DNA of 64,000 bases from Chrysoporthe austroafricana. Its lineage: Eukaryota; Ascomycota; Sordariomycetes; Diaporthales; Cryphonectriaceae. A program made the translations under genes and the position numbers. The notes under the pieces are model-generated. The model ran no database searches and was not told the DNA's origin. It was given only the letters and a program-made list of their open reading frames with translations. The stretch covers positions 5,952,001 through 6,016,000 of the forward strand of contig JYIP02000001.1 in NCBI GenBank assembly GCA_001051155.2, in the 5' to 3' direction. Below are positions 1 through 11,853 of the stretch, in pieces (within the stretch, counting starts at the first letter, position 1; every line of letters begins with the position of its first letter).

Positions 1-1378
1 TGCTTCTGGTCTGTATCGTGGACGTGATGGTCGCCATGGTCTGCTCACACGAGGCGTCCGGGATCGAGATCGGATACCGAGGGAGGGATGGTGAGGTGGT
101 CTTCTTGTAGGTAGGGGGAATAAAATAGCGGAGCGAAGGTAAGGGAAGGGAAAGGGAAATTTTTCCGGCCGCCACGGCTCACATGCGAGGAGGAGAGAGA
201 GCGAGAGGACACGACACGGCAACGACACGACATGACACGTCTAGATATCAACATTTTTCAGACAGACCGCCCTAGACGATATCAACAAGAGCGGCCACCC
301 TTGCAGGTGGGTTTCGCATTTCGGGACAGCTGGGCAGCTTTGACCTCAGCCCCGTCTCTGACCCGTGGGGCCCCGAACAGACCCCTGAGGCCAGAGGCTA
401 CGCCGGCTCCATCAAAGGGGTTCGCCGTGGCCGAAGCATTTGATATCGTGGAGGGCCGACTGGCCAGCGTGTGCGTGGGCAGCCGGGCAGCGAGGGCACC
501 GGGAGAGGCAATGTGCCTTCTCCTGTTCCAGCTCCAAGCTCCAGAAAGACTGGCACTCTCCTGTTGTGGCTAGGCGTCGGCTTGAGTCAAGATGGTGCAG
601 TCTTCTAAAAAAAATCTCTTTCCCGGGTTAGCTGCCCTGGAGCCGCGCCGGCTCACATGCAAGAAAAGGGCGCTGCCAAGGAACACCAGCGCCATCGTTT
701 TTTCCCTTTGACCTGTCGATCAGGGGGCTCCGGCTCCCTCCCAGCACAGCAGGACTCAGGGTCCTCCTCTGCAGGGTCCTGTGGGGGCGCGCCTCAGCGG
801 AGCTCTGGGGGGGAGGACAAAGCACGACGGTGCTCGGGTCCCCACAGCCGGAGGAAACGCGGCTGGTTCTCGCCCCCTGACAGGACGAGAACCGGGCGAG
901 TCGAGACGCGGCGGGGCTCAGACTTTTTTTTTTTTCTTTCTCGAACGGCAGATCGCGCCAGACGGGTCGTAAGCGGTCGAGGTGTCCTCTGGGCCCCTGC
1001 CTGCGATCCGACAGGCGGCCCTGTCGTGGGCTGGGGCTAGTCAAAACGCTGTCGTAGATCCATCCCGCCTCTGCTACCCGCCCAGTGCCGCCATCCCTCG
1101 ATCGTGTCCGCTCATGCCGTCCCCTGAGCTAGTTGATCCTGGGCCCGCCGCCTCGGTATGGGGATTCCGTGGGTTGTCCTCCTCGTTGCTGCAGCCGAAG
1201 GAGGAGGGAGGGGGTCATGGCTGCCCGAGCGACACGCCCCGTGGAGGCATACCTGGCTGGGCTCGCACCGTCGCCTGTCCTGTCTGTCATGCGACGTGTC
1301 GCAAGGCCCTCCACAGTCGCGCTGTGCCGCCCATCGGCGACTCCTCGCGAGCTGCGCGGGAAGCGAGAGAGGGAGTGT

Positions 1379-1436
1379 GTGAGAGAGAGAAAAAGAGAGA
1401 GAGAGGGAGAGGGAGAGGGAGAGGGAGAGAGGAGGA
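1379..1436. repeat. GA-rich purine tract
   Basis: An imperfect run of GA and GGGAGA units, all purine on the plus strand. It is simple sequence with no coding signal. Confidence 0.85.
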
Positions 1437-2200
1437 GCTGGGAGCCACCTCGAGGGCAGAGGTCAGAGACGACGTCTCTCTGGCTGTATCCTCACGAGGC
1501 GAGGTCGCAGGGCCGTCCAGCCTGGGCTCAGCAGCACCCTATATAATCAGCAGGCGGGCCCCTTCTAGAACCCGAGCATCCGAGGAAGGCCTCCATAGGT
1601 AATCATTCCTCTCAACGTTGTGGATCCTGCGGGGGAGCATCGTCTGGTGAACTGTTGAAACCTCGCCCTTCGACTCCAAGCGTGGAAGTGTGGCTTGCCG
1701 TAGGGCTGCTTAGCCTTGCAGAGCCGCCCGCAGAGCCGCCTCGCTGTCCTGCCGCCCCGTCCTGCATGAGTCCAACCTCGAGAGAGACTTTGGGGGCGAA
1801 AGACATGGAACTCGTGCCAAGGACCTGGTGGCTTTTACAAGAGGAGAGACCCTTTTCGTCTTGCACTGTGCTCTCGGCGCTGCTCACCGCCGTTAGACCA
1901 CAGTATCCGCGCTGTGGCCAAGCTTGTCGATGCAGCGCCGCGCTCAGGGCTACCCACACCAACGCGCCGCCCTCGCACCAGGAGGATGAGATCCTGCGAC
2001 ATGATGACTGACCAGAATCACAGCTTCCCTGTGTGACTACCGTTGTTATGGCGCCGAAGAACAAAGGGCTTCTCCGATCTGGGCCCAGCCTTGATTGTCA
2101 GGGGCAGAACGCTTCTTTGTCCTGAGTCTTCAACGTCCCGGTGCCATGGCAAAGACTCTTGAGATCGGGCACCAGAAATATAGATTCTATTGTGCAGAAG

Positions 2201-2213
2201 ACCTATATATATA
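2201..2213 (+). promoter_or_regulatory. TATA-like element
   Basis: An alternating TA run lies about 140 bp upstream of the ATG at 2351, a plausible core-promoter distance for a fungal gene. Functional assignment is inference only. Confidence 0.35.
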
Positions 2214-2350
2214 TTACCCAGTAGGCTGCAGGCCGCGAGCGGCGGGCCAGACAGATAAAATTCTCCTGGTCTCCCAAACGCGCGAGCCACCGCGCAGAGG
2301 CTAGCAATAAACAGTATCATCGCCTATCCGGTCTGGAACCGCAGATTAGG

Positions 2351-3805
2351 ATGTCTGGAGTAGATGAAGATATAGACACCCAGAGTAACTGGCTCTTCCA
2401 CAGAGCGCTCGACGCGTTCAACCCCATCGACGGCATGCTCGCAGACCTGGGAAGCACAGGCCCGTCGTCCGCCGACGGCGCCAGCACTGCAAGCGACGAG
2501 GACCAGTCGCACGGATCCACGTCTTCCCTCCAGAGCGCCACATCCAAAGCCCTCAGGGCGTTCGATCCCATCGACAGCATCCTCTCCGACCTCGAAGGCC
2601 AAAAACTGCCCGCCGACCACACCCCGCGGGGAGCAGGACAGCGCCCCATCCACACACTGCCCACGCCGCCCTGGCTCCCCATCGACCTCCCCACAGAGGA
2701 CTACGCCGCCATCATCCAGACGCCGAGCTTCCAACACTACCTCGACTACCCAGCGCGGATCTACCACCTCAAATACCCCCCGCCGGACCCCGCCGGCGCT
2801 GTCTCCTCCCCGTGGGAGGAGACCCACTTCCACCAGCGGGTCTCCCAGCCCCGGCTCCACGCTCGCTGGGCACGCTGTATCCAGGACGCCGACCGGCGCA
2901 ACATGCCGCAGTTCTTCCGCCTCGCCGGCCCCGGCGGCCGGCCCGTCATGGGCTTCCGCCCCTACCGCGACGTCCTTTTCCTCGACGCGTCGTACATTGC
3001 TGCGCACGCCGGCGCCCGCGCCGCCGCCTGCCGCGGCCTCCGTGCGCCGCCCGACCTGGTCCCGCTCGTGCCGCCTGCGGACCGCGGCAAGGTCACCCTC
3101 CTCGCGGTCGCGGCTGGGCCGTTCGCCGCAGCCTCGGGCGCCGAGCGCGCGTCGCTGTGCGCGGCGCTGGCCGGCGCGTTCCCGAACCTGCGGCGGCTGC
3201 TCCTGACGTCGACCGCGGTCGTCGACCGCCCTGCGGGCGCGGGCTGGGACCTGGAGACGGAGTTCGCGCGCTGGGCGCGGCTCGACGGCGCAGGGAGGGC
3301 GGGGGCGGTCCAGCAGACGTCGGCCGTGGTCCGGCCCGTGGCGAGTCGCGCAGGGAGCCAGAGCTCAAGCCTCGACGGCCGGTCTGGTGGAGGCGCCGCT
3401 GTCGCAGGCGACAGCGAGGAGCCCCCGCTGCTCAGGAGCGTGGACGAGGCATTCGCGCAGGCGAGGAGCGACCTTGCGGAGAGGAGGGCGCGGGGCGACA
3501 GGGTCAGACAGGCGACAGAGATCCCGGCTGCGGGGGAAGCGTGGGAGAAGAGCGAGAGAAGGTATACGGGGATGCATGTTAGTGAAGACGGCTGGGATGA
3601 ATCCGAGTCCCAGTCCAGCAGCACGGCAGCTGTGGTCGGGGTCGGCAACCGGACACCGGAGGCTGGTGATGAGTCCACGGAGGAGATGAAGACCGAGGCG
3701 TATGTCCTGCTGTACTTCCGCGATGCGTTTGATCGTGCTGTCGAGAACGGGTGGGAGCCCGGTGAGCTCCTCCCGCTGGACGGCATGGCATTGGAGCTTC
3801 AGTAG
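2351..3805 (+). CDS. Hypothetical protein with duplicated N-terminal motif
   Basis: This is a single-exon frame of 484 residues that I do not recognise as a named family. Two copies of a short motif of the form AL-x-AF-x-PID-x2-L-x-DL occur at residues 19-33 and 67-81, separated by a Ser/Thr/Asp-rich spacer. A proline-rich segment and a globular-looking middle (about 100-330) follow, then a charged and Ser-rich region and a final hydrophobic/acidic stretch ending near LPLDGMALELQ. There is no signal peptide and no clear transmembrane helix, so it is probably intracellular. The first ATG is used; a TATA-like run lies about 140 bp upstream. Codon use matches its GC-rich neighbours, so it is very likely a real gene, but its function is unknown. 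Confidence 0.8.
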   Translation: MSGVDEDIDTQSNWLFHRALDAFNPIDGMLADLGSTGPSSADGASTASDEDQSHGSTSSLQSATSKALRAFDPIDSILSDLEGQKLPADHTPRGAGQRPIHTLPTPPWLPIDLPTEDYAAIIQTPSFQHYLDYPARIYHLKYPPPDPAGAVSSPWEETHFHQRVSQPRLHARWARCIQDADRRNMPQFFRLAGPGGRPVMGFRPYRDVLFLDASYIAAHAGARAAACRGLRAPPDLVPLVPPADRGKVTLLAVAAGPFAAASGAERASLCAALAGAFPNLRRLLLTSTAVVDRPAGAGWDLETEFARWARLDGAGRAGAVQQTSAVVRPVASRAGSQSSSLDGRSGGGAAVAGDSEEPPLLRSVDEAFAQARSDLAERRARGDRVRQATEIPAAGEAWEKSERRYTGMHVSEDGWDESESQSSSTAAVVGVGNRTPEAGDESTEEMKTEAYVLLYFRDAFDRAVENGWEPGELLPLDGMALELQ

Positions 3806-3956
3806 ACGCACCGGCCCCGTCCTCATGGCCAACTCGTAGGATATATAGGACAAGCTTGCTTCGCCTGCGCATTACCTAACTGCAAATAAGCGACAAAGGT
3901 GACTCGGGTGATCCATGATAGAAGGTGCAGCGCAACGGCTGCCCTTCTTTTTCCCT

Positions 3957-6900
3957 TTAGAACATTTCCTTCATGTGCTGATAAACGCCCTCGCTGTCGC
4001 CAGCTATTCCAAACTGCCCTCCACCCACAGAATAGTCGCCCATCTGCGTGTTGAAGTAATCGTCCACTCCATTGAACTGGCCGTTGTGGGCACCATTCGC
4101 AAAGCCTTCAAACATCCGTGACATCTCCGTCTGCAGGAGCACGCCATTTTCTGGGTCATCCGGCTGGGAGGCTGGATGGCCCTGTTTCTGCGTCTGCCCA
4201 CCTGCTGGCCGCGGCAGGTTCCTTCCAGTATGGGGCGTTAGGCTTCCCATCCTGCTCGAAGAATGCTGGTGGCCGTAGTTCGGCGTCAACCCGGGACTCG
4301 CCGTGGATTGAGGACCGCCGCTGCTCACGGAACTTCGGTGGGATACGCTTGACGCGCCAAGCTGACTGTGACTACTGTATGCCATACTGGCCACGGTCAA
4401 TGGCGCGTTGTCTCGCCTCCTGGGGTCCTCGTCCTGCCGCAGACCAAGGTGAGGCGCGTAGGCCCTGAGACTCTTTACAGTCCGCCACAGCCGCTGGCTG
4501 ACCCAGCTTTTCGACGACAGGCCCTTCACGAGCTCAAGAGCCATATGGAACTCCTCCCGGCACTGGGAGCTGAACGCGACGGGCGCATGTGTCGATGCGA
4601 GAAAGAGGACAGCGATCGAGGACGTTAGGAAGTGGTGGTAGAAGACCTGGATGCGGTGATAAACGATGCTGCGGGTGTTCAAAAGCGAGAGGTATCGGAT
4701 GGTTTCCTTTGCCAGATCGACGACACGCTGAGCAAAGTCTGGGTTCTGCTCTATACTGGCAAACGTGTGCAAGACTGGCGTGTAGAGCCAGATCCGAATC
4801 TGTTGCGAACATCAGCACGCAAGAGACGGTGGTGAGTAGGCATGAAAACGTCGGAAACCTACCTGGTTCAGCCTCAGGCGCGTCCAGATCTGGAGGCGCT
4901 CAATATTGTACGTGGGAGAACCCGGCACTGGTATAAGGTTGCCGAGGCTCTTAATCCTGATCTTCTCCGGAACCGTCTCGTACCACTCGAGGATTTCTTG
5001 GTCTAGCTCCTCGAAGTTCTCCCGCCTCAGGTCTCGGATCAGCACGGAGTCGAAGTAGTCCACCAGCTGCCAGATCTTGGAACTGAGCCTCGCAAAGTCA
5101 ATCAGAGAAGTCAGGTAAGGATAGTCCTCCTGCGCGGCAGGTTAGCACTCCCATACGCAACATAGCCGGAAGCATCCTGGACTCACAGGCCATGGCAGCT
5201 GCGGATCGATCTTGTCGTCGTGGACGACGAACGGAAAGCCGGTGCCGAAGCTCCACCGGCGGTCCAGCACATAGGCAGACCAGAAGGTGTTGATGGCGTT
5301 CTTGCGCTCCTGGGGCCCGGAGATCTTGTCGATCACATCCTTTCGGTGCAGACCCATCTCCAGGCACAGGCGAGCGACCTGGCCCATGACCCTCCAGGCG
5401 AGGACCTCCTCGTTCTCGAGGAACCTGAAGCCGCCGACGAGGGCGAGAAAGGGCAGCTTGGTGACATCGCTGGGGTCGCTCATGAGCATCCTGTCGGCGA
5501 TGGGCTGGATGCTGCCCCACAGGCGGGTGGCCTTGGCGCTGTAGCCGTGCTCCTCGACGACCAGGGCGCAGCACATGATGATCTTGAGCTCCAGGGTCTT
5601 GATGTCGCTGATGCCCTCGTCCTGGCCCAGGCCCGGGGTGGTCAGGCCGTGCCGCCTGGACGACTCCATCCAGCCGGCCAGGACGGTGGCGTGGGCGATC
5701 ACGTCGTCGATGTTGACGACCGGATACATGATGCCGACCTCGTCCTCGTGGATGCGGCACAGGCGGATCATCTCGTCCCGGTCGTAGTCCCAGAGGGGGT
5801 CCTGGGGCCGCCTCGCGGCGTCGTGACCGGCGGAGGGCGGCGGCAGGGGCGAGTGGGCGGGGGTCTCGTCGAGGGTCATGGTGGTGTCCTCGGGGCCCTC
5901 GGCGCCGCTGTATCCCATGTTCTGCAGGGTGTTCTTGGCGACGTTGACGTGGGACGAGGCGCTGGTCGGGCCGCGGAACAGCGGCGGCGGGCGGAAGGAC
6001 GGCAGGTCGGGCTTGTGGGCGGAGGAGGAGGAGTTGGAGGGGGAGGGGCCGACGTTGGCGGGCGCGGTGGGCAGCGGCAGGACGCGGTCGTGGAGCGGGG
6101 CGAGGCGGAGGGTCTCCTGCTGCAGGTCGTTCATCCTGCGCTGGAGGGCGGCCATCTGGTCCTGGAGGAGGGACAGGGTGTCGTTCATCTGCCTGAACTC
6201 GTCCGAGTCCTTGAAGCTGTTGGAGCAGCAGTTGGGCGCGTAGAGGCACTGCAGGTTGAGGTTGCCGCACCTCAGGCAGGGGGTCTCGCCATTGCACTTG
6301 ATCTTGCGGCGCTTGCACTCGTTGCTGAGGAGGTGTCAGCGCCCGTCCAGAGGCCGGAGGAGGGGAGGGAGGGGAGGGAGGGATGGCGCGCCGGGTCGTG
6401 CTTAGGGCGCCGAGGGCGCGCCGGCGGCGGAGGCAGAGAGGGAGGGTTCGAGCGAGAGCGAGGCCCGGTGGGCTACGTACCAGGCGATCGAGATGTACTG
6501 CGGCGCCGACGCGATGATGTCAGCTTATCCCTTCTCCCAGAGACGACATCGTCCTGCTCAGCAGAGACGGGGCGGGGCGGCCTACCCTGTTCCTCTTGCT
6601 CCTCTGCTGCTTCTGCTGGCCGTCGTCGGCAGCGGGGTCGGGCTTGCGCTTCGAGACGGCGCCGGGGCCACCACCAGCGCCACCAGCGCCACCAGCACCA
6701 CCAGCACCACCACCAGCAGAGCCGGCCCCGGCGGAGGCCCCGGCGGCAGAGGAGGGATGGTTGGACTGCGAGTAGGTGCTGGCGGCGCCGAGGGTCGCAG
6801 ACGTTGGCGACGAGAGTGCGGAATTACCTCCGAGGGCGGAACCAGGCGAGTGCTGGCTGCTGGGGTGGCGTGGAGTCGGATGACGGCTGGACGTGCTCGC

Positions 6901-7074
6901 GTGTGCGTGCGCGTGGCCTTGGCCGCCGCCGCCGCCGCCTCCTCCTGACGAGGACGTCGATGCCGCCATTGGGCCCGCGCCCGCGCCGCCTGCGCCGGCG
7001 CCCGAGCTCGCCGCGACGAGGTTCGCCGGCAGGAAGGATCTCAAGTCGCTGACCTGCCCCTCGAGGTGTTCCAT
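3957..7074 (-). CDS. Zn(II)2Cys6 transcription factor with fungal-specific TF domain
   Basis: The model has five exons: 7074-6586, 6497-6481 (17 nt), 6324-5187, 5129-4863 and 4799-3957. All junctions keep frame and give 917 residues. Residues 1-163 are low-complexity (Gly/Ala/Ser/His-rich) and end in a basic patch. The zinc cluster follows the pattern C-x2-C-x6-C-x5-C-x2-C-x6-C (about residues 169-195). The microexon carries residues leading into the first Cys, and that Cys codon is itself split by intron 2. A heptad-like stretch after the cluster (about 213-240) probably dimerises. The rest matches the fungal-specific transcription factor (MHR) region, including a segment with HEDEVGIMYPVVN. 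It should bind DNA in the nucleus; its targets cannot be read from sequence. The ATG at 7074 is chosen because upstream sequence is non-conserved, although the frame stays open further upstream. Confidence 0.9.
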
Positions 7075-9538
7075 CGTCCGTAAGTCTGAGTCGGAGCCCG
7101 GGCGGTGTGGCTGGGCAGCAGCGGTCGCATGGTCGTAGGATGTCGTGCCCGCTCTAGCGCCCGGTGGGATCTTATCCTCCGTCGAGAGGAGAGGAGGGCT
7201 TGCTGCAGGCCGGCAGTGCGCGTGTGGGTGGGTGTGTGTGTGTGTGTGTGCGCGCGTGGGAATGGCTGGGGCGTGGGTCAGACCCCCCGTGCGGCCATGC
7301 ACGAACCTGTGGGGACGGGGACGAGGCCGAGCGAGGAACGGCCGTGGCCGGGGTCGGCGAGGCAGGTTGGCGCGAGCTGTCACGGCTGCAAGTAGCCACT
7401 GGGGAGCCACTGAAGGAGCCTGTGAGGCACCTGGCTCGGCCTGCCGCCCCACCGCGGACGGACCTCCCTGGTGCCCCTGCGCCCTTAAACTTTGGGCCGG
7501 TGTGCCCCATGACTTGCCGCTACTGGGCCGCTGCACCGCTGGAGCCCTGCTAGAACCCTGCTGGAGCCCTGCTGGAGCCCCCACCGTCCGCGCTGAACTC
7601 TCAGCGCCCCCCCGGCCTGTCAGCTTGCCCCACACAGCCTGTCTCGGGTGGCAGCCTGCTGCTACGGCACCGGGGTTGTCGTCCACCCAGAGAGCCTCGT
7701 CGGACCGCAGTCCGTCCTCAGAGGAGCCCCCATTGGCCAGAATGCGATCTTCGAGCGATCCGATCACTACCTAGCAGACAGATCCTGGTGGGCCTGGAAC
7801 ACAGACAGACGAAGCCGTTGTACAGCCTTAGCCTTGGTGTCACCAGCCATCACCACGTTGTATACCCCGAGCCAATATTATCAAACTCAAAAAGCCTCGC
7901 GCGCGCACACCACCACCACGACGGATGATGATGGTGGCTGAAGTGCAAGACCTCATCACCGTGCTGGCGCTCGGCGTCGTCAGTCTTGCTTGGCTTCATT
8001 CACCCTCTGCGCGAGGCCGTGCGCACTTGTCGTCGCCTAGAATTATGTATACGCCAGAATCTGTCTGCTCAGATACACGAGACAGACACACAAGGATTTT
8101 CCAGGCGGGACGTCTGGTGGTCCTACTTGCTATCCGCTATTCATGGCATCCACCAGGACCGGAGATATCATCTATAATAATAATAATACTGCCCCATAGC
8201 CCCAGAGGCTCTACGACAAGACCACGCCACATCGTTCATGTCTACCCACTGCCCTATGCGGCTGGTCCTCGAATGAGACGGTTTAGATTGCAGGGTGAGT
8301 GCGCATGTTGCGCCCCGACCACTATTGAACTATGTCAATTTCAGAATCTGTCCAATAGGCCTATTATTAGCCCTTAATTACAGGATACCACAAAGTCTCC
8401 GGCACTCTAGGTCGCATTCTTTTCCTATTAGCTCTTGTGCCGGTAGGCACTGTGCTTACCAGCGCCTTGAGAGACGCTCCAGTACGTTCAAGAGAGGATA
8501 GTCGGCCACCTACTTACCGCTAACTAGCGCGCGTACATCCACGACATAGATGCATCATGATGTCAAGGAGGCCAAGGACGGTCAAGAGGCCCCAGAAAAA
8601 GTGTAAAATACGGAGATGCTGCTAAATTCGCAGCCTTCAGCGCAGATCGCCCCGATGGCGCACATGCGCGGAGCTAACCATAATAGGCGGCATCGGGAAG
8701 TCTCTCGCGACGTCTATCGTTATTGCGATCAGCATCGAGGAGGGACGGCGTTTTTTTTCATGTTGTGGAATTACCAGTTTCCCGAGCTGATATTGTGACT
8801 GAAGATGACTTGTGCTCGAGGAATAAGCTGCTGGCAATGCGTGGAGTGGCATGTGTTCCCAAACGCTTGTACTCTAAGGCTGGTGGCCTTCGATCATGTA
8901 ATCGACCATGGAATATAGACTTGAAAGGCTTTTGCATCTACATGGCAGTATACAAGCTATAATTAGGTCATCGCACAATTGCCCAGGTGCAAAATCTCAG
9001 CGAGGCTTGAGGATGTCAACCGCAGGGCGTGGTGGCAGCGGCAGCCAACTATAGGACACCCCGAAACTCTGCACGATCTAGATCGCCTCGGTGGACCGGG
9101 AGAAAGACCCGAAATTGTGAACGCGCAAGACTCTATTAGAGTTCTCTTCATATATCTGTCAGGAATAGTCTTAGACTATACGAGATGCCATCGTTGCCTC
9201 GCGGAACGGTGAGACTGCCACCGAACCTCCTCCTGCTTCGACAGATATTGTTCCCCCCCCTCCTTTCGCCCTACAGACAGTCTGCTGGACCTTATGCAGA
9301 AGGGCGTAGAAAAACGCCTTCATCTGTATGGGTGTCGCAGTCTTATCTTCCCAGTCTCAGCTGAGCGCAAGACGGGGACAACCATTTCCGGCCATGCAGG
9401 ATGCCATCGGTCCTCCCGTGGACGAACTATACTACACACACTCTCTCGATCTGAGCTCATAGTCGACTCCGCACTCCAGCGTTCTCGAGGCGGGTCTGAT
9501 CCCATCACAGGCCCCGCGTAGCCGCCAGGCGGGAGGTT
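7075..9538. other. Intergenic region, no gene seen
   Basis: This lies upstream of the zinc-cluster gene and downstream of the L-galactonate dehydratase gene. It contains a GT/CG dinucleotide tract (about 7222-7256) and three degenerate CTGCTGGAGCCC-like units near 7545-7580. Short frames here overlap each other on both strands and show no family signature. Part is probably the promoter and leader of the transcription factor. Confidence 0.6.
7222..7256. repeat. GT/CG dinucleotide microsatellite
   Basis: A run of alternating GT followed by CGCGCG, in the likely 5' region of the zinc-cluster gene on the opposite strand. Confidence 0.85.
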
Positions 9539-10903
9539 CTAGATCTTCTCACCATCCAGGATGGGCTTCGCCTCCTCGCTCCTCCACCAGCTCACCCCTT
9601 CCTCCCCGGGGAACGTGAACTTGTCCATGCTGGCCGCCTTCATCTCGACGCTGTACCCCGGCTCGACCGGCGTCCGGTAGTACCCGTCCTTGATGACGCT
9701 CGGGTGCAGGAAGTGCTCGTGCAGGTGGTCCACGTACTCGAGCACCGACAGCTTGCCGCTGACCACCACGTAGTCGATCGTGCTCAGGTGCTGCGTGTAC
9801 TCGGGCAGCCCGACGCCACCCGAGTGCGGCACGATGGGCACGCCGTACTTGCGGGCCATCAGCAGCACCGCGAGCACCTCGTTGACGCCGCCCATGCGGC
9901 ACGCGTCGATCTGGCAGACGTCGATGGCGCCGCTCATGAGGAGCTGCTTGAAGACGACGCGGTTCTGGCACATCTCGCCCGTCGCCACGCCGATGCCGTA
10001 CGGCCGCAGCGCGTCGCGCACCGCCTTGTGGCCCAGGATGTCGTCCGGCGACGTCGGCTCCTCGATGAACCACGGCTTGAACTCCTTCAGCTGCTCCATG
10101 TACGCGATGGCCTCGGGCACCGACCACACCTGGTTCGCGTCCACCATCAGCACGTTGCCCCGGTCGTAGCCGATGATCTCGCGCGCGATCGACAGCCGGT
10201 GCCGGTCCTGCTCGACGCTGCCGCCCACCTTGAGCTTGAAGTGCTTGTAGCCGTTGGCGAGCGTCTCGCGGAGCAGCGCCTTCATCTTGTCCTCGCCGTA
10301 GCCCAGCCACCCGGCCGACGTCGTGTACGCCGGGACCGTCCTCGAGTTCTCCGCGTCCTTGATCCGCCCGGCCTTGGTCCCCTCGTTCTCCTTCAGCATG
10401 GCGATCGCCTCCTCGGGCGTGATCGCGTCCGTGATGTACCGGAAGTCGATGCACGCCACGAACTCCTCGGGCGACATCTCCGCCACGATCCGCCACACCG
10501 GCTTCCCCAGCACCTTGGCCCAGAGGTCCCACACGGCGTTGACCACCGCGCCCAGGGCCAGGTGGATGACGCCCTTCTCGGGGCCGATCCACCGCAGCTG
10601 GCTGTCGTTGACCAGGTGCCGCCACGTCTTGCCCCAGTTGGTGCCGACGAGGTCCGACAGCTTCCGGCCCTTGATCCGGTCCGCCACGTGGTTGATGGCC
10701 GCGCAGACGATGTCGTTCCCGCGGCCGATCGTGAAGGTCATGCCGTGGCCCGTGAAGAACGGGTCGGAGGTCGACAGGATGCAGTAGGCTGAAGAGTAGT
10801 CGCCGGCAGCGTTCATGGCATCGCTGCCGGTCTTGTCCAGGGAGGTCGGGAACCGGACGTCCCTGGTCGTCCAGCCCGTGATGGTGATGTCTGTGGAGGC
10901 CAT
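9539..10903 (-). CDS. lgd1: L-galactonate dehydratase (enolase superfamily)
   Basis: A single-exon gene of 454 residues, close to the usual length of fungal LGD1 (about 450). It is predicted to dehydrate L-galactonate to 2-keto-3-deoxy-L-galactonate, the second step of the fungal reductive D-galacturonate (pectin) pathway in the cytosol. Enolase-superfamily landmarks are present: the KxK base region (HFKLKVGG), the three acidic metal ligands in MVDANQVWS, FIEEPTSPDD and GVATGEMCQN, and the catalytic His region in VPHSGGVGL. The N-terminus (RDVRFPTSLDKTGSDAMN) is characteristic of LGD1 rather than bacterial dehydratases. Other pathway genes (galacturonate reductase, aldolase) are not adjacent. 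The alternative is another sugar-acid dehydratase of the same subgroup, but resemblance along the whole length makes LGD1 the best call. Confidence 0.95.
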   Translation of the reverse strand: MASTDITITGWTTRDVRFPTSLDKTGSDAMNAAGDYSSAYCILSTSDPFFTGHGMTFTIGRGNDIVCAAINHVADRIKGRKLSDLVGTNWGKTWRHLVNDSQLRWIGPEKGVIHLALGAVVNAVWDLWAKVLGKPVWRIVAEMSPEEFVACIDFRYITDAITPEEAIAMLKENEGTKAGRIKDAENSRTVPAYTTSAGWLGYGEDKMKALLRETLANGYKHFKLKVGGSVEQDRHRLSIAREIIGYDRGNVLMVDANQVWSVPEAIAYMEQLKEFKPWFIEEPTSPDDILGHKAVRDALRPYGIGVATGEMCQNRVVFKQLLMSGAIDVCQIDACRMGGVNEVLAVLLMARKYGVPIVPHSGGVGLPEYTQHLSTIDYVVVSGKLSVLEYVDHLHEHFLHPSVIKDGYYRTPVEPGYSVEMKAASMDKFTFPGEEGVSWWRSEEAKPILDGEKI

Positions 10904-11853
10904 GTTGAGGCTTGTGTGTGTGTACGAGGGACGGGAGAGGGTGTGAAGTGAAGACGAACTCGGTAGGCCGGAGGGGAGGAGAGAGGGTGGCAGAGGATGA
11001 GGGAGGAGATGGTCCTATTTACAAGGCTGAGAGATATTGCACCTGGACGAGGACAAGTGATCTTATACGAAGGGAAAACTGTCACGCTACCGGCCTTCTA
11101 TCACCCGTTTTACCTATCACGATAGGCTGATATTTTAGCCGTCACTATGCTGCGAGCCGCAGACTGGCTTGCAGGCCGTCGTCGTCGAGGGGCCCGTGGG
11201 GCCCTCTCGCAGCAGTGGAGGAGGGGGCCGTGGTGGGGCTCCCCACGCGTAGACATGCCTCGCTCTGATTGATGGAAAATCTCCCGGCGGAGGATGTACT
11301 GGCGACTCAACCTCGACTCCGTTACCTCGGGTCCTCATTGATCGGATTCTGATCATGAGACATCGTGGAGTTTTTCCCATGTTTCTTCTAGAACACATCC
11401 ACCACATCCCACTGGCGGCATTTGATCTGCTTGTAGTTCCTCCGCACACCTGGCGGCCAGCTGGCATCGACCTTCTCTGGTCCTGGGTATTCAAACACAT
11501 ATACTCACCATAAGAAATTCTATTCTCCGATGAAGAGCTTCGCTGTTTTGGTACATGTTGGTACAATGCTGAGTGATAGAGTACAAGAGATATGAGCGAT
11601 CTCTCCAAAAGCAGAACATGATCCTCAACGCCAGACGCTGATAATGCATAGGTATCTCAACATTTTTCCCCCGATCCCATGATGTTTTCAAGATGCTTGA
11701 CCCGCTCAAACCGCTCCGTAAACGCCATGAGAGATGTTCCAGCTGCCCACCCCCTCAGCCGCTTGTTCTATGGCGGTGTTGCGAGAGTTTCGGATCGCTG
11801 TGCCACCCCTTGCAATCCTGCATCGTCAACCCGCTCACAGCCTGTCCGCTAGA
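10904..11853. other. Intergenic region, probable lgd1 promoter
   Basis: About 950 bp separate the start of the dehydratase gene from the 3' end of the HeLo-pseudokinase gene, both on the minus strand. No coding signal is seen. The dehydratase-proximal part probably holds its promoter; I did not find a convincing copy of a known galacturonate-regulator site. Confidence 0.55.

Larger units (their letters stand above)
1..2350. other. Gene-free leader upstream of the first gene
   Basis: No reading frame here has recognisable protein similarity, and the short frames on both strands overlap each other as expected in GC-rich DNA. The stretch holds a purine-rich GA tract (about 1379-1436), TATA-like sequences near 1540 and 2201-2213, and probably the promoter and 5' untranslated region of the gene that begins at 2351. 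Confidence 0.6.

Noticed and set aside
5220..7052. A 610-codon open frame on the plus strand opposite the zinc-cluster gene
   Set aside because: It is antisense to a gene with clear splice sites and domains, and its protein is Gly/Val/Arg-rich without any motif; it is a GC-driven shadow.
9704..10792. A 362-codon plus-strand frame opposite lgd1
   Set aside because: It is antisense to a full-length conserved enzyme and has Arg/Val/His-rich composition typical of shadow frames.
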